From positions 1 to 60,279 of the forward strand of contig CAZHUO010000005.1 in NCBI GenBank assembly GCA_964535715.1: a DNA stretch of 60,279 bases, given 5' to 3'. Positions within the stretch are counted from its first letter, which is position 1; the number at the start of each line of letters is the position of its first letter. A model generated the notes under the pieces. It had not been told where the DNA came from, ran no database searches, and saw only the letters and a program-made list of their open reading frames with translations. Origin of the DNA: CAZCCC01 sp964535715 (GTDB lineage: Bacteria; Patescibacteriota; Patescibacteriia; Buchananbacterales; UBA6539). The translations under genes and the position numbers were made by a program. Positions 26,039-33,531 of the stretch are shown one piece after another.

Positions 26039-26263
26039 TTAAACCGCCTCAATCTCTTTTACACCCTTAACCTTGGCTTTTAAAACCCTGCCAATACCAT
26101 CCTGCAAAGTCATCTGCGACATCGGACAGCCTTGGCAAGCTCCCTTTAATTTAAGCCTGACGATGCCTTTTTTTTCATCAATACCAACCAACTCGACATC
26201 GCCGCCGTCAGCCTGAAGATTCGGCCTAAGTTCATCTAAAATTTTTATTATATCTTCTTTCAT
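26039..26263 (-). CDS. NifU C-terminal (Nfu) domain protein
   Basis: A 74-residue Nfu-type scaffold or carrier with the CxxC motif in GACQGCPMSQMTL at about residue 42. The typical start ILDELRPNLQADGGDVELV is also present. Nfu domains carry a [4Fe-4S] cluster bridged between two subunits and pass it to target proteins. It lies between the cupredoxin lipoprotein and iscS on the same strand. Confidence 0.93.
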   Translation of the reverse strand: MKEDIIKILDELRPNLQADGGDVELVGIDEKKGIVRLKLKGACQGCPMSQMTLQDGIGRVLKAKVKGVKEIEAV

Positions 26264-26272
26264 ATTTTTCGA

Positions 26273-26668
26273 TTATTCAATAATAAATTTCCCAACCATT
26301 CCCATTTGTCGATGGTTGCCAATACTGCAATAATACTCAAATTGTCCTTTTTTATTCGGAACGAATTCAATAATATCAGTCTGACCTTCATTAATTTTTT
26401 TTGTCGCTATGTTGAATTCGTCTACTACAAAGTCATGAAAACCCTGCTGATTTACAAACTCAATTTTAATTTTTTGGCCGATTTTTGCTTTTATTTCTTT
26501 CGGTTCAAAAGAAAAATTTTTAGCTATAACTTTAATTTTTATAATTTCACTTGTTTTGGTATCTTCAACTAAATTTTCATTTTTTAAAGCCTGATTTGAT
26601 CTCTCTAAATATACGTCTTTGTATAAACTACTGCAGCCTGAAATTGCTACTGAAAAAAACATAACCAT
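26273..26668 (-). CDS. Cupredoxin-like lipoprotein, start possibly broken by a homopolymer
   Basis: The open frame begins MVMFFSVAISGC, with a lipobox ISGC but no positive charges before it. A better start lies at 26696 (MNKKIFF) but is one base out of frame. The cause is a run of nine T on the coding strand (26681-26673): with eight, the frame joins into a typical lipoprotein signal. The mature part is a cupredoxin domain with copper-ligand candidates His in GFHDFVVDE and Cys, His and Met in YYCSIGNHRQMGM. It is probably an electron-transfer or copper protein on the outer face of the membrane. Its presence inside an Isc operon is unusual. Confidence 0.82.
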   Translation of the reverse strand: MVMFFSVAISGCSSLYKDVYLERSNQALKNENLVEDTKTSEIIKIKVIAKNFSFEPKEIKAKIGQKIKIEFVNQQGFHDFVVDEFNIATKKINEGQTDIIEFVPNKKGQFEYYCSIGNHRQMGMVGKFIIE

Positions 26669-26709
26669 TATTAAAAAAAAATATTTTTTTATTCATACTA
26701 ATTAAATAA

Positions 26710-27021
26710 TTATTTATTGATTAGAATTAAAACGAAGCTTAAATTAGTTTTGGCCGCCAAAGAATGAATCGCTCCCTTTTTCATAGAAATAATTACTCCC
26801 GGCTTCATTAAAATTCTTTTTCCTTCTAGAACAAAAATTCCAAAACCTTCAACAACACTCACCAAACCTTCCTTTGACGAAGAGTGTTTGGAAATATTAG
26901 AGCCATTGGCCAGGCAGAATAATGTAACATTAAACCCATCAGACGCATATATTTCTTTGCTTAATATCGCTTTCTTTTTGTAAGATATTAATTTTTTTAT
27001 ATTTTCACTATTTTTTGCCAT
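26710..27021 (-). CDS. Small cupin-fold protein
   Basis: A 103-residue single cupin domain. The core reads ISKHSSSKEGLVSVVEGFGIFVLEGKR, then LMKPGVIISMKKGAIHSLAAKTNLSFVLIL, giving the usual two-motif beta-barrel pattern. The metal-binding His of motif 1 is partly kept (KHSS) and motif 2 has GAIHSL. The substrate is unknown. It sits between iscU and the cupredoxin lipoprotein, so a metal or redox role in Fe-S metabolism is possible but unproven. Confidence 0.78.
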   Translation of the reverse strand: MAKNSENIKKLISYKKKAILSKEIYASDGFNVTLFCLANGSNISKHSSSKEGLVSVVEGFGIFVLEGKRILMKPGVIISMKKGAIHSLAAKTNLSFVLILINK

Positions 27022-27036
27022 ATATAATATAATTCA

Positions 27037-27501
27037 TTAATGCATATGTTCTTTAATTTTAAATGACTTTATTTCCTTGTAATTATCCAGTACGCCAAGA
27101 TCTTCTAAATAATTCTTTATTGCCACTTTTAAAGCGTCGGAAGCCAAAACCGAACAATGAAGCTTTACCGGCGGCAATTCGCCAAGTCCCTCGACAATAT
27201 TTTTCTTTTCCAAATTCCAGGCTTCTTTTAAGGTTTTACCCAAAACCATATCGGTTGAAACCGAAGAACAAGCAATTGCCGCGGCACAACCCAAGGTTTC
27301 AAACTTAATTTCTTCTATAACATCTTCTAAATGATCTGCTGGCTTGCCGGCTGGCTGGCTTGCCGGCTTAATCTTAAGATATAATTTCATTATATCCCCG
27401 CACAAGGGATTGCCGACTTCACCAATTGCATCAGCGTCAGTAATTTGACCCTGATTATGGGGATTTTGGAAGTGATCCATTACTAATTTAGAGTAAGTCA
27501 T
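27037..27501 (-). CDS. iscU: Fe-S cluster scaffold protein IscU (with repeat-derived insertion)
   Basis: The scaffold on which IscS-derived sulfur and iron are built into a cluster. The three ligand cysteines are visible in GNPLCGD, LGCAAAIACSS and KLHCSVLA. The start MTYSKLVMDHFQNPHNQG is typical. A segment KPASQPAGKPADHLED at about residues 45-60 is not usual for IscU and is encoded by a GCTTGCC-type repeat (27335-27367). It would lengthen a surface loop. It follows the Rrf2 regulator on the same strand. Confidence 0.92.
   Translation of the reverse strand: MTYSKLVMDHFQNPHNQGQITDADAIGEVGNPLCGDIMKLYLKIKPASQPAGKPADHLEDVIEEIKFETLGCAAAIACSSVSTDMVLGKTLKEAWNLEKKNIVEGLGELPPVKLHCSVLASDALKVAIKNYLEDLGVLDNYKEIKSFKIKEHMH
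27335..27367. repeat. GCTTGCC-type repeat inside iscU
   Basis: Tandem units GCTGGCTTGCCG occur in frame within iscU and encode the PASQPAGKPA insertion. The tract is closely similar to the two in murD and to nothing else in the gene. Confidence 0.75.
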
Positions 27502-27502
27502 A

Positions 27503-27541
27503 TTAGCTTGTAGCTTTTAGCTGATAGCTTGTAGTTTTTAA
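27503..27541. repeat. AGCTTTTAGCT-type intergenic repeat, copy 1
   Basis: Repeated TAGCTTNTAGCTGATAGC words lie between iscU and the Rrf2 gene. Similar tracts are at 31180-31199, 43585-43655 and 47447-47480. Confidence 0.55.
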
Positions 27542-27575
27542 TAAATTACTACATATTTCTATCATATAGTCAAAA

Positions 27576-27974
27576 TTAAATTAAATCTTTTAATGTCATT
27601 GAATTTAAGCTATCAATAATAGCCTTCTGGACTTTTTGATAAACTTGTCCTGAAGGACAATCTTTTTTTGAGCAAACTAGGTTTCCTTTGCCGCCAAGAC
27701 ACTTAAAGACCGAGACCGAACCCTCAAGAGCTTCTATAACGCTTAAAATTGAGATTTTAGAGGGGTTAGAAGCCAAGCTATAGCCACCGGACGTTCCCTT
27801 TAAACTTATTATTAAATCGGCCTTTTTTAAACGAGAAAACAGCCTTTCCAAATAAGCCTGAGAGATCTTTTCCTCTTGGGCAATTTTAGCCAAAGAATAT
27901 GGCCCTTTTTTATAATTTTTGGCTAGATGAATAATTGCCCGCAAACCATAAGATGATCTGGTTGAAAATTTCAT
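27576..27974 (-). CDS. Rrf2-family regulator, IscR-like
   Basis: A 132-residue winged-helix regulator of the Rrf2 family (MKFSTRSSYGLRAIIHLAKN, then the recognition helix ISQAYLERLFSRLKKADLI). It keeps the three cysteines of the cluster-binding loop in FKCLGGKGNLVCSKKDCPSG, so it probably senses an Fe-S cluster as IscR does. It is the first gene of the Isc operon, and an IscR-type operator lies just upstream, which implies autoregulation. Confidence 0.92.
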   Translation of the reverse strand: MKFSTRSSYGLRAIIHLAKNYKKGPYSLAKIAQEEKISQAYLERLFSRLKKADLIISLKGTSGGYSLASNPSKISILSVIEALEGSVSVFKCLGGKGNLVCSKKDCPSGQVYQKVQKAIIDSLNSMTLKDLI

Positions 27975-28000
27975 AAGTCAGTAAAATAGTTGTGGTGTTA

Positions 28001-28056
28001 ATACCAACCATTTTAGTCGGTATTTACAATTTAACAATTAAAAAAAAGCTTGTCAA
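28001..28056 (-). promoter_or_regulatory. Isc operon promoter with IscR-type operator
   Basis: On the minus strand TTGACA (28056-28051) is followed after 17 bp by TAAATT (28033-28028). The expected start is near 28021. A 23-bp imperfect palindrome at 28001-28023 covers it, with half-sites ATACCAACCA and TTAGTCGGTAT on the plus strand. It resembles the IscR type 1 consensus, in which ATA and CCGAC-like halves face GTCGG and TAT. Binding would block initiation and match feedback control by cluster status. Confidence 0.65.
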
Positions 28057-28077
28057 GCCCAGTTATCAAGCACCAAA

Positions 28078-28195
28078 TTCAAAATCTTAAATTCCAAATC
28101 CCGACCATAGTCGGTACAAATTACAAACTACCTAAGTTTAGCCGCTTGGAATTTTAAAATTAGTATTTGAAGTTTATTTGATATTTATAATTTAA
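28078..28195. repeat. Intergenic palindromic element, family 1 copy B
   Basis: The element shares AAATTCCAAA, ACAAACTACCTAAGTTTAG and TTGGAATTTTAAAATT with copies A and C. It contains a small extra palindrome CCGACCATAGTCGG. It lies between the Isc operon promoter and the C39-like gene. Confidence 0.65.
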
Positions 28196-28200
28196 TAATA

Positions 28201-29055
28201 TTATTTGCTAACCACAATCACTACTTTCCTACCCTGTTCCATTTCCTCATCAGTCATTCCGCCTTCAGCCAAGGCATGATTCCAGTCATGAACAGCATCA
28301 ATTAATTTTTGGTATTTATAACGGTAGCCTTCCCCTTTTCTAGTTCCCGGATCATTAGTAATAAATTCCCCTGTTTTATCATCATAGCCGCGGATTACCA
28401 GCATATGATAAATCGGACCGTCTCCGGTAAAATTTGGATTGCCCAGTTGCCGACCCGCAGATGGAACAACAATTAAATTGCTTGCTAAAAGTTTCTTTTT
28501 AATTTCTTCTACCGTCACTTCATCTGTTGCTTCAGCCGATACGGTAAAATAACTTTTTAAAATCTCAACTGCTTCATTGGCATTCAAATCAACTTTGTAG
28601 CCATTTGCCTCTTCCCATTTAATCAAATTTAAAATTCCCTGCTCCATAATATGAGCACTTAAATTCTCTTTTTTAAAATATTTTACTGCCATGATCATCG
28701 CCGCTTCCTCACAAGCTTCTTCATGAAGCTCATCCCAATTAGAATATGGCGCCTGACTGACAAAAAGCACCGGGGAATTCAAAAAATCGGGAACTTCATT
28801 TTCTCTTGGCTCTATCTTTACCTCTTCTTTTGGCTCAACTTTTGGTTCATTTTCAATTTCCGACAAATCGTTCGGGATTATTTCAATTTTTTCAGGAATA
28901 ATTTCCGGACTTGATGTTGGTTCATTGTTTTCTGGCTTATCTGAAAACTGATCAGTCATTGGCTGATCATTAGTTATATTTTCATCAAAATTTCCATTCC
29001 AACATCCGGAAAGGATAATAATCGAGATAATTAGCAAAAAATTTCTTAATTTCAT
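28201..29055 (-). CDS. C39-like cysteine peptidase lipoprotein
   Basis: A 284-residue lipoprotein with signal MKLRNFLLIISIIILSGC (lipobox LSGC, Cys18) and an acidic Glu/Pro-rich linker up to about residue 95. A papain-like C39 domain follows. Catalytic candidates are Cys in EEACEEAAMIM near residue 114, His in IYHMLVIRGYD near residue 217 and Asp in ITNDPG near residue 234. It would act outside the cell on peptides or wall-linked proteins. It is divergent from rpmA. Confidence 0.85.
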   Translation of the reverse strand: MKLRNFLLIISIIILSGCWNGNFDENITNDQPMTDQFSDKPENNEPTSSPEIIPEKIEIIPNDLSEIENEPKVEPKEEVKIEPRENEVPDFLNSPVLFVSQAPYSNWDELHEEACEEAAMIMAVKYFKKENLSAHIMEQGILNLIKWEEANGYKVDLNANEAVEILKSYFTVSAEATDEVTVEEIKKKLLASNLIVVPSAGRQLGNPNFTGDGPIYHMLVIRGYDDKTGEFITNDPGTRKGEGYRYKYQKLIDAVHDWNHALAEGGMTDEEMEQGRKVVIVVSK

Positions 29056-29085
29056 ACCTAAGCAGTATATCTCAATAATATAATC

Positions 29086-29114
29086 TTGACAATTTGTTAA
29101 TAATTGTTTAAACT
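29086..29114 (+). promoter_or_regulatory. rpmA promoter
   Basis: TTGACA at 29086-29091 is followed after 17 bp by TAAACT at 29109-29114. The start codon lies 47 bp further on and no clear Shine-Dalgarno is seen. Confidence 0.55.
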
Positions 29115-29161
29115 GTTTTTATACTTAAATTCTTAATTCCTAACTTCCTAATACTAAAAAT

Positions 29162-29443
29162 ATGGCACATAAGAAAGCCGGCGGCTCCACATCGCTGGGA
29201 CGGGACTCGCAATCGAAACGCTTGGGAACAAAGCTCTATGATGGTGAATTTGCATCTGCCGGAAATATTTTAGTCAGACAAAGAGGCACAAAAATCCGCC
29301 CTGGAAAAAATGTAAAAAGGGGCGAAGATGACACTTTGTTTGCGATGACTTCCGGATTTATTAAATTCAGCAGAAAAAAAATGAAGAAATACGATGGCGC
29401 TTTAAAATGGGCAAAATTTGTAAATGTAATCCCAAAAAAATAG
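29162..29443 (+). CDS. rpmA: Ribosomal protein bL27
   Basis: A 93-residue bL27 with the conserved N terminus MAHKKAGGSTSLGRDSQSKR, which reaches the peptidyl-transferase centre in other bacteria. There is no Firmicutes-type cleavable extension. The usual partner rplU is not next to it; the gene stands alone with its own promoter and terminator. Confidence 0.97.
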   Translation: MAHKKAGGSTSLGRDSQSKRLGTKLYDGEFASAGNILVRQRGTKIRPGKNVKRGEDDTLFAMTSGFIKFSRKKMKKYDGALKWAKFVNVIPKK

Positions 29444-29457
29444 AAACTGTTTGCTTA

Positions 29458-29492
29458 AAAAAATATACGGACTTTCAGACGTATATTTTTTG
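29458..29492. terminator. Terminator of rpmA, probably bidirectional
   Basis: A perfect 12-bp stem (29458-29469 with 29480-29491) has a 10-nt loop and flanking A and T runs. It lies between converging rpmA and pyrG and can serve both. Confidence 0.8.
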
Positions 29493-29509
29493 ATTTCATA
29501 AATTATTTG

Positions 29510-31138
29510 CTATTTATTTCTCTTTATGGCCGCAGAAATTAAACCCAAAAAAAGCGGATGAGGATTTAGCGGACGCGATTTAAGCTCCGGATGAAACTGA
29601 CTGGCAACAAAAAACGGATGTTTGGCTGCTTCAATAATTTCAACCAATTTTTTATCGGGCGAAAGGCCGGCTAAAATCAATCCTTTTTTAACCAACCTTG
29701 TTCTGTAATCATTATTAAATTCGTAGCGATGGCGATGTCTTTCGCTTATTTTTTTTGTACCATACAATACATAACTTTTTGAATCCTTATCCAAAACTGC
29801 AGGATAAGCGCCAAGCCTCATGGTGTTGCCGTATTGTTTTTTTGCCAGCTTTTCGGCTTGATCAGGCATAATATGTATTACCGGATATTTGGTCTTGGGA
29901 TTAATCTCCGTAGTATTTGCGCCCTTCAGCTTACAGATGTTTCTGGCAAATTCAATTGTCGCCAGCTGCATGCCGTAACAAAGCCCCAAGAAAGGAATAT
30001 TGTTTTCCCTGGCATATTTAATCGCTAAAATTTTTCCTTCCACTCCCCGGCTACCAAACCCGCCCGGCACGACAATTCCACCGTAATCTTTAAGTTCCTT
30101 AACCAGGCTTGGCTTATCCTCATAAATATCAGAATTGATCCAGTTGATTTTTACTTTGACTTTATTGGCCGCTGCGGCATGTTTCAATGCTTCAATTACT
30201 GAAATATACGCATCGGGAAGAATATAGGCGCCGGTGGCAAAATATTTTCCGATAATTCCGATTTTGACTTCGTTTTTTGTTTTCTTTATCTGATTTACCA
30301 TTTTTATCCATTCTTTAAGATCTTTTTTGCTCCTTGGCCGGAGTTCAAGCCTTTTGATTATTTTTTCGCTCAATTTTTCTTTTTCTAAAACCAAAGGCAC
30401 TTCATAGATCGAATCTATGTCAGGATTGGAAATAACATCATTTTTGGATACATTGCAAAAAGTCGAAATTTTCTGTTTCCTGGGCTCGTCGATTGCATCG
30501 GTTGACCGGCAAACAATGAAGTCCGGCTGAATCCCGAAAGAATTTAATTGCTGAACGGCATGCTGGGTCGGCTTGGTTTTCATTTCGCCCAAAGTCCCCG
30601 GAATCGGCAAATAGCTTACAAAAACAAACAAAACATCTTTTGGATTCTGATGATGCATCATTCTTGCCGCTTCAAGATACATGATGTTTTGATATTCCCC
30701 AACTGTTCCGCCGATTTCTATTATAGTAATATCCGCTCTGGCTTTATTTGTGGCTTTTTTTATTCTTGAAATCACTTCCTCCGGTATATGAGGCACGGCT
30801 TCAACACATTTTCCACCGTAATTTAAATTCCTTTCCTTTTGAATTACCGACTGATAAACCCGGCCGGTTGTCATATAGTTTGCCCTGAAAATATCAATAT
30901 TTAAAAATCTTTCATAATTACCCACATCTTGATCGGTTTCATCGCCGTCTTCGGTGACAAAAACTTCTCCATGCTCAGTCGGATTCATGGTTCCGGCATC
31001 AACATTGATATATGGATCAATTTTCATTGCCGTGACTTTATAGCCCCTGGCTTGTAAAATTTTTCCAATTGAAGCGGAAGTTATGCCTTTACCGACTCCG
31101 GACATTACTCCGCCAATTACAAAGATAAATTTAGACAT
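29510..31138 (-). CDS. pyrG: CTP synthase
   Basis: CTP synthase makes CTP from UTP, ATP and glutamine. The N-terminal synthase domain starts FIFVIGGVMSGVGKGITSASIG and includes KIDPYINVDAGTMNP. The C-terminal class I glutaminase domain has the nucleophile in LGLCYGMQLATIEFARN near residue 383 and the catalytic His-Pro-Glu in ASQFHPELKSRP. Its 542 residues are typical. It appears to be a single-gene unit. Confidence 0.97.
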   Translation of the reverse strand: MSKFIFVIGGVMSGVGKGITSASIGKILQARGYKVTAMKIDPYINVDAGTMNPTEHGEVFVTEDGDETDQDVGNYERFLNIDIFRANYMTTGRVYQSVIQKERNLNYGGKCVEAVPHIPEEVISRIKKATNKARADITIIEIGGTVGEYQNIMYLEAARMMHHQNPKDVLFVFVSYLPIPGTLGEMKTKPTQHAVQQLNSFGIQPDFIVCRSTDAIDEPRKQKISTFCNVSKNDVISNPDIDSIYEVPLVLEKEKLSEKIIKRLELRPRSKKDLKEWIKMVNQIKKTKNEVKIGIIGKYFATGAYILPDAYISVIEALKHAAAANKVKVKINWINSDIYEDKPSLVKELKDYGGIVVPGGFGSRGVEGKILAIKYARENNIPFLGLCYGMQLATIEFARNICKLKGANTTEINPKTKYPVIHIMPDQAEKLAKKQYGNTMRLGAYPAVLDKDSKSYVLYGTKKISERHRHRYEFNNDYRTRLVKKGLILAGLSPDKKLVEIIEAAKHPFFVASQFHPELKSRPLNPHPLFLGLISAAIKRNK

Positions 31139-31179
31139 AATATTAACTATTAACTTTTAACCTTTAGGATCTTCTAAAA

Positions 31180-31199
31180 ATTACAAGCTAAAAGCTATT
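31180..31199. repeat. AGCTTTTAGCT-type intergenic repeat, copy 2
   Basis: The tract ACAAGCTAAAAGCTATTA at the end of the DUF1846 gene is the inverse of the words seen at 27503-27541. It is preceded by AACTATTAACTTTTAAC, a second A/T-rich word that recurs at about 35067-35100. Confidence 0.4.
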
Positions 31200-32712
31200 A
31201 TAAAACCAATTCAGCATCAGTTGTAAAATTCAATCCAAGCCTTATTAGGGCGCTTTCATTGGCAAAACTCGGCAAATAAGTCAGATGCATTTCGCAATTT
31301 TTTAGATTATTCAAATTTCTTAAAGCTTTTTCCGCCATTGGATTGGTCGTGGCAGAAATAGACAAAGCAATTAAAGTTTCCTCCAAATTCAACGATCCGC
31401 TTTGGCTGTTTAAATAATCTTTTTTAAATGAAATTATTTTTTGCAGAACCTGTTCACTTAAAAGATCTATTTCATCCGGAATGCCTGCTAAAAATTTGAT
31501 TGAATTTAAAACTACGGCCGATTCTGAATGAAGTAAAAAAGAATTTTTGCCGGTAATAATTTTACCGTCATTAAGTTCAATTGCCGCCCCGCAATATATT
31601 CCCAAGAAACTCTTGCCTTTCTTTTTTGCGTCAACTTTTGCCGCCCTGGCTTTCTCTACCACTATTCGATCAGTTACCTTAACTTTGGCTTTATTCATTA
31701 TTTTTTCCATCCAGTCAACCGTTGCCTGCGTTTCAATGCCTTCTGTTCTTTCCTGACAATAGCGGAGATAGCGCCTTATTATTTCCTGGCCGGCGGCCGC
31801 TTTAATTATTTTATCATCAACAATTCCAGCCTTAACCATATTAACGCCCATATCGGTTGGCGACTGATATTTGGCGGCATAATTCTTTTTATCCACAATC
31901 CGTGAAATCAATTCTTTCATAATCCGAAAATTTTCAATATCACGATTATAATTGACTGCATTAATTTTATACGCTTTGAGATGAAAAGGATCAACCATAT
32001 TTACATCCCTTAAGTCTGCAGTAGCGGCTTCATAGGCGGTGTTCACCGGATGATTTAAAGACAGATTCCAAATGGGAAAAGTTTCGAATTTGGCAAATCC
32101 CGATTTGATTCCAATTTTTTTATCATGGCACATTTGTGAAAGGCAAAAAGACATCTTTCCAGATCCGCCGCCGGCGCCAGTTACAATAATAATCGGCTTG
32201 CTAGTCCTAATATACGGCTGTTTACCATAGCCTTCTTTTCCGATGACTCTTTCAATATCATTTGGGTAACCTTTAATCTCAGTATGAATATAAGTTTTTA
32301 TGCCCCTTGCTTTAAGCTTATGCTCAAGCCTTTTAGCTAGGCTTTCACCCTCAAATCTAGTTATGACAACCGAGCTGACACTTAAACCATAAATTTTAAG
32401 ATCAGCAATATCCTTAAAAGTCTGATTGTCATAAGTCAGCCCGAAATCTCTTCTCACTCGCCCTTTCTGGATATCCTTGGCTCCCACACAATAAATAATT
32501 TCAATATCTTTAAGTTTTTTTAAAAGCTGGACTTTCGCGGTTGGCTCATAGCCCGGCAAAACCCTGGCGGCATGCATGTCATAACAAAGTTTTCCGCCAA
32601 ATTCCAAATAAAGCTTGCCATCAAATTTTTTCACTCTTTTCTTGATTGCATCGGTTTGGGCTGATAAATACCTGCCGGTATTAAAGCCTTTTTTCTTATA
32701 AATCGGCTGCAT
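31198..32712 (-). CDS. DUF1846 family protein
   Basis: A 504-residue protein that matches the DUF1846 family: KGFNTGRYLSAQTDAIKKRV, KLYLEFGGKL, YDMHAARVLPGY, a glycine-rich VTGAGGGSGKMSFCLSQ at about residue 180, and HLTYLPS near the C terminus. The glycine loop resembles a nucleotide-binding P-loop. The biochemical role of the family is not known to me. No membrane segments are visible. It follows rplI after a terminator, so it is probably expressed separately. Confidence 0.88.
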   Translation of the reverse strand: MQPIYKKKGFNTGRYLSAQTDAIKKRVKKFDGKLYLEFGGKLCYDMHAARVLPGYEPTAKVQLLKKLKDIEIIYCVGAKDIQKGRVRRDFGLTYDNQTFKDIADLKIYGLSVSSVVITRFEGESLAKRLEHKLKARGIKTYIHTEIKGYPNDIERVIGKEGYGKQPYIRTSKPIIIVTGAGGGSGKMSFCLSQMCHDKKIGIKSGFAKFETFPIWNLSLNHPVNTAYEAATADLRDVNMVDPFHLKAYKINAVNYNRDIENFRIMKELISRIVDKKNYAAKYQSPTDMGVNMVKAGIVDDKIIKAAAGQEIIRRYLRYCQERTEGIETQATVDWMEKIMNKAKVKVTDRIVVEKARAAKVDAKKKGKSFLGIYCGAAIELNDGKIITGKNSFLLHSESAVVLNSIKFLAGIPDEIDLLSEQVLQKIISFKKDYLNSQSGSLNLEETLIALSISATTNPMAEKALRNLNNLKNCEMHLTYLPSFANESALIRLGLNFTTDAELVL

Positions 32713-32732
32713 AAATGTTTTAAATAAAAAGG

Positions 32733-32757
32733 TAAAAAGCCCACCGGCTGGCGGGCT
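32733..32757 (-). terminator. Terminator downstream of rplI
   Basis: An 8-bp stem with one mismatch (32738-32745 with 32750-32757) and a GGCT loop is followed on the minus strand by a T run. It sits about 50 bp beyond the rplI stop. Confidence 0.65.
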
Positions 32758-32805
32758 TCCTTATTTGTAAAATTGAATTTTACTTAATAAAAAAAAGGTC
32801 ACTTT

Positions 32806-33246
32806 CTATTCTGAATTAATAATTAAAGTAATTCTTGCTTCAAGGCCGTGATTTAACTCCACTGTAATTTCATGCTCTCCAAGTTCTTTAATATGCTCTG
32901 CCTTAATCTGCTGTTTTTTTACTTCCAAACCTTTTTGCTGAAGGGCTTTGGCGATTTTAACCGGTGAAACTGCCGCATAAAGAGTTCCCTCATCACTTGC
33001 CTTGGCGCTGATTTCAACGGTTTGGCCTTCCAATTTTTTAACAAGCTTTTGCGTATCAATTAAATCAAGTTCGGCATCTTTGGCATTTTTTGCCCTCTTT
33101 TCTTCAGCTTCTTTTATCTTTTCATCTGTTGCGGTTTCAGCTAAGCCTTTTGGGAATAAAAAATTCCTGGCATATCCCGATGCCACTTCTTTGACGTCGC
33201 CTTGGCGGCCAAGTCCCGAAATTTCTTTTAATAATATAACTTTCAT
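32806..33246 (-). CDS. rplI: Ribosomal protein bL9
   Basis: A 146-residue bL9 with the N-terminal domain MKVILLKEISGLGRQGDVKEVASGYARNFLFP, the long connecting helix and the C-terminal rRNA-binding domain (DEGTLYAAVSPVKIAKAL). It is often absent in CPR genomes, so its presence here is informative. It follows the acylphosphatase gene by 12 bp. Confidence 0.96.
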   Translation of the reverse strand: MKVILLKEISGLGRQGDVKEVASGYARNFLFPKGLAETATDEKIKEAEEKRAKNAKDAELDLIDTQKLVKKLEGQTVEISAKASDEGTLYAAVSPVKIAKALQQKGLEVKKQQIKAEHIKELGEHEITVELNHGLEARITLIINSE

Positions 33247-33258
33247 GAATTTGGTTAT

Positions 33259-33531
33259 TTATTTTATAACAAAATCAGAAAAAGCGCCAGTCGCCTCCGA
33301 CCAGTTTTCTTCTATTCGATAAACCATTGCTAGTCCAACTCCATTATAGCACCATTGAATAAAATTTTTCAAGTCCTCTTCTTCTCCTTCAACTACAAGC
33401 TCAACGCTGCCATTATCAAGATTGCTGACATAGCCGGTAAATCCACGTTTTTTCGCCTCATTTTGGCTATGATAGCGATAACCAATACCCTGAACCATTC
33501 CATATATTGCCAATGTTAATTTTTTTTTCAT
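33259..33531 (-). CDS. acyP: Acylphosphatase
   Basis: A 90-residue acylphosphatase. The phosphate cradle and catalytic arginine are in YGMVQGIGYRYHSQNEAKKRG, and the catalytic asparagine in GYVSNLDNGSVELVVEG. The family hydrolyses carboxyl-phosphate bonds in small molecules. It overlaps the swivelling-domain gene at 33528 by 4 bp (ATGA), so it is translated together with a predicted phosphotransfer protein. That link suggests an acyl-phosphate product or by-product, which is inference. Confidence 0.93.
   Translation of the reverse strand: MKKKLTLAIYGMVQGIGYRYHSQNEAKKRGFTGYVSNLDNGSVELVVEGEEEDLKNFIQWCYNGVGLAMVYRIEENWSEATGAFSDFVIK

Noticed and set aside
28098..28112. CCGACCATAGTCGG as a second IscR operator
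   Set aside because: The spacing between half-sites differs from the main operator and it lies inside a repeat element upstream of the promoter.
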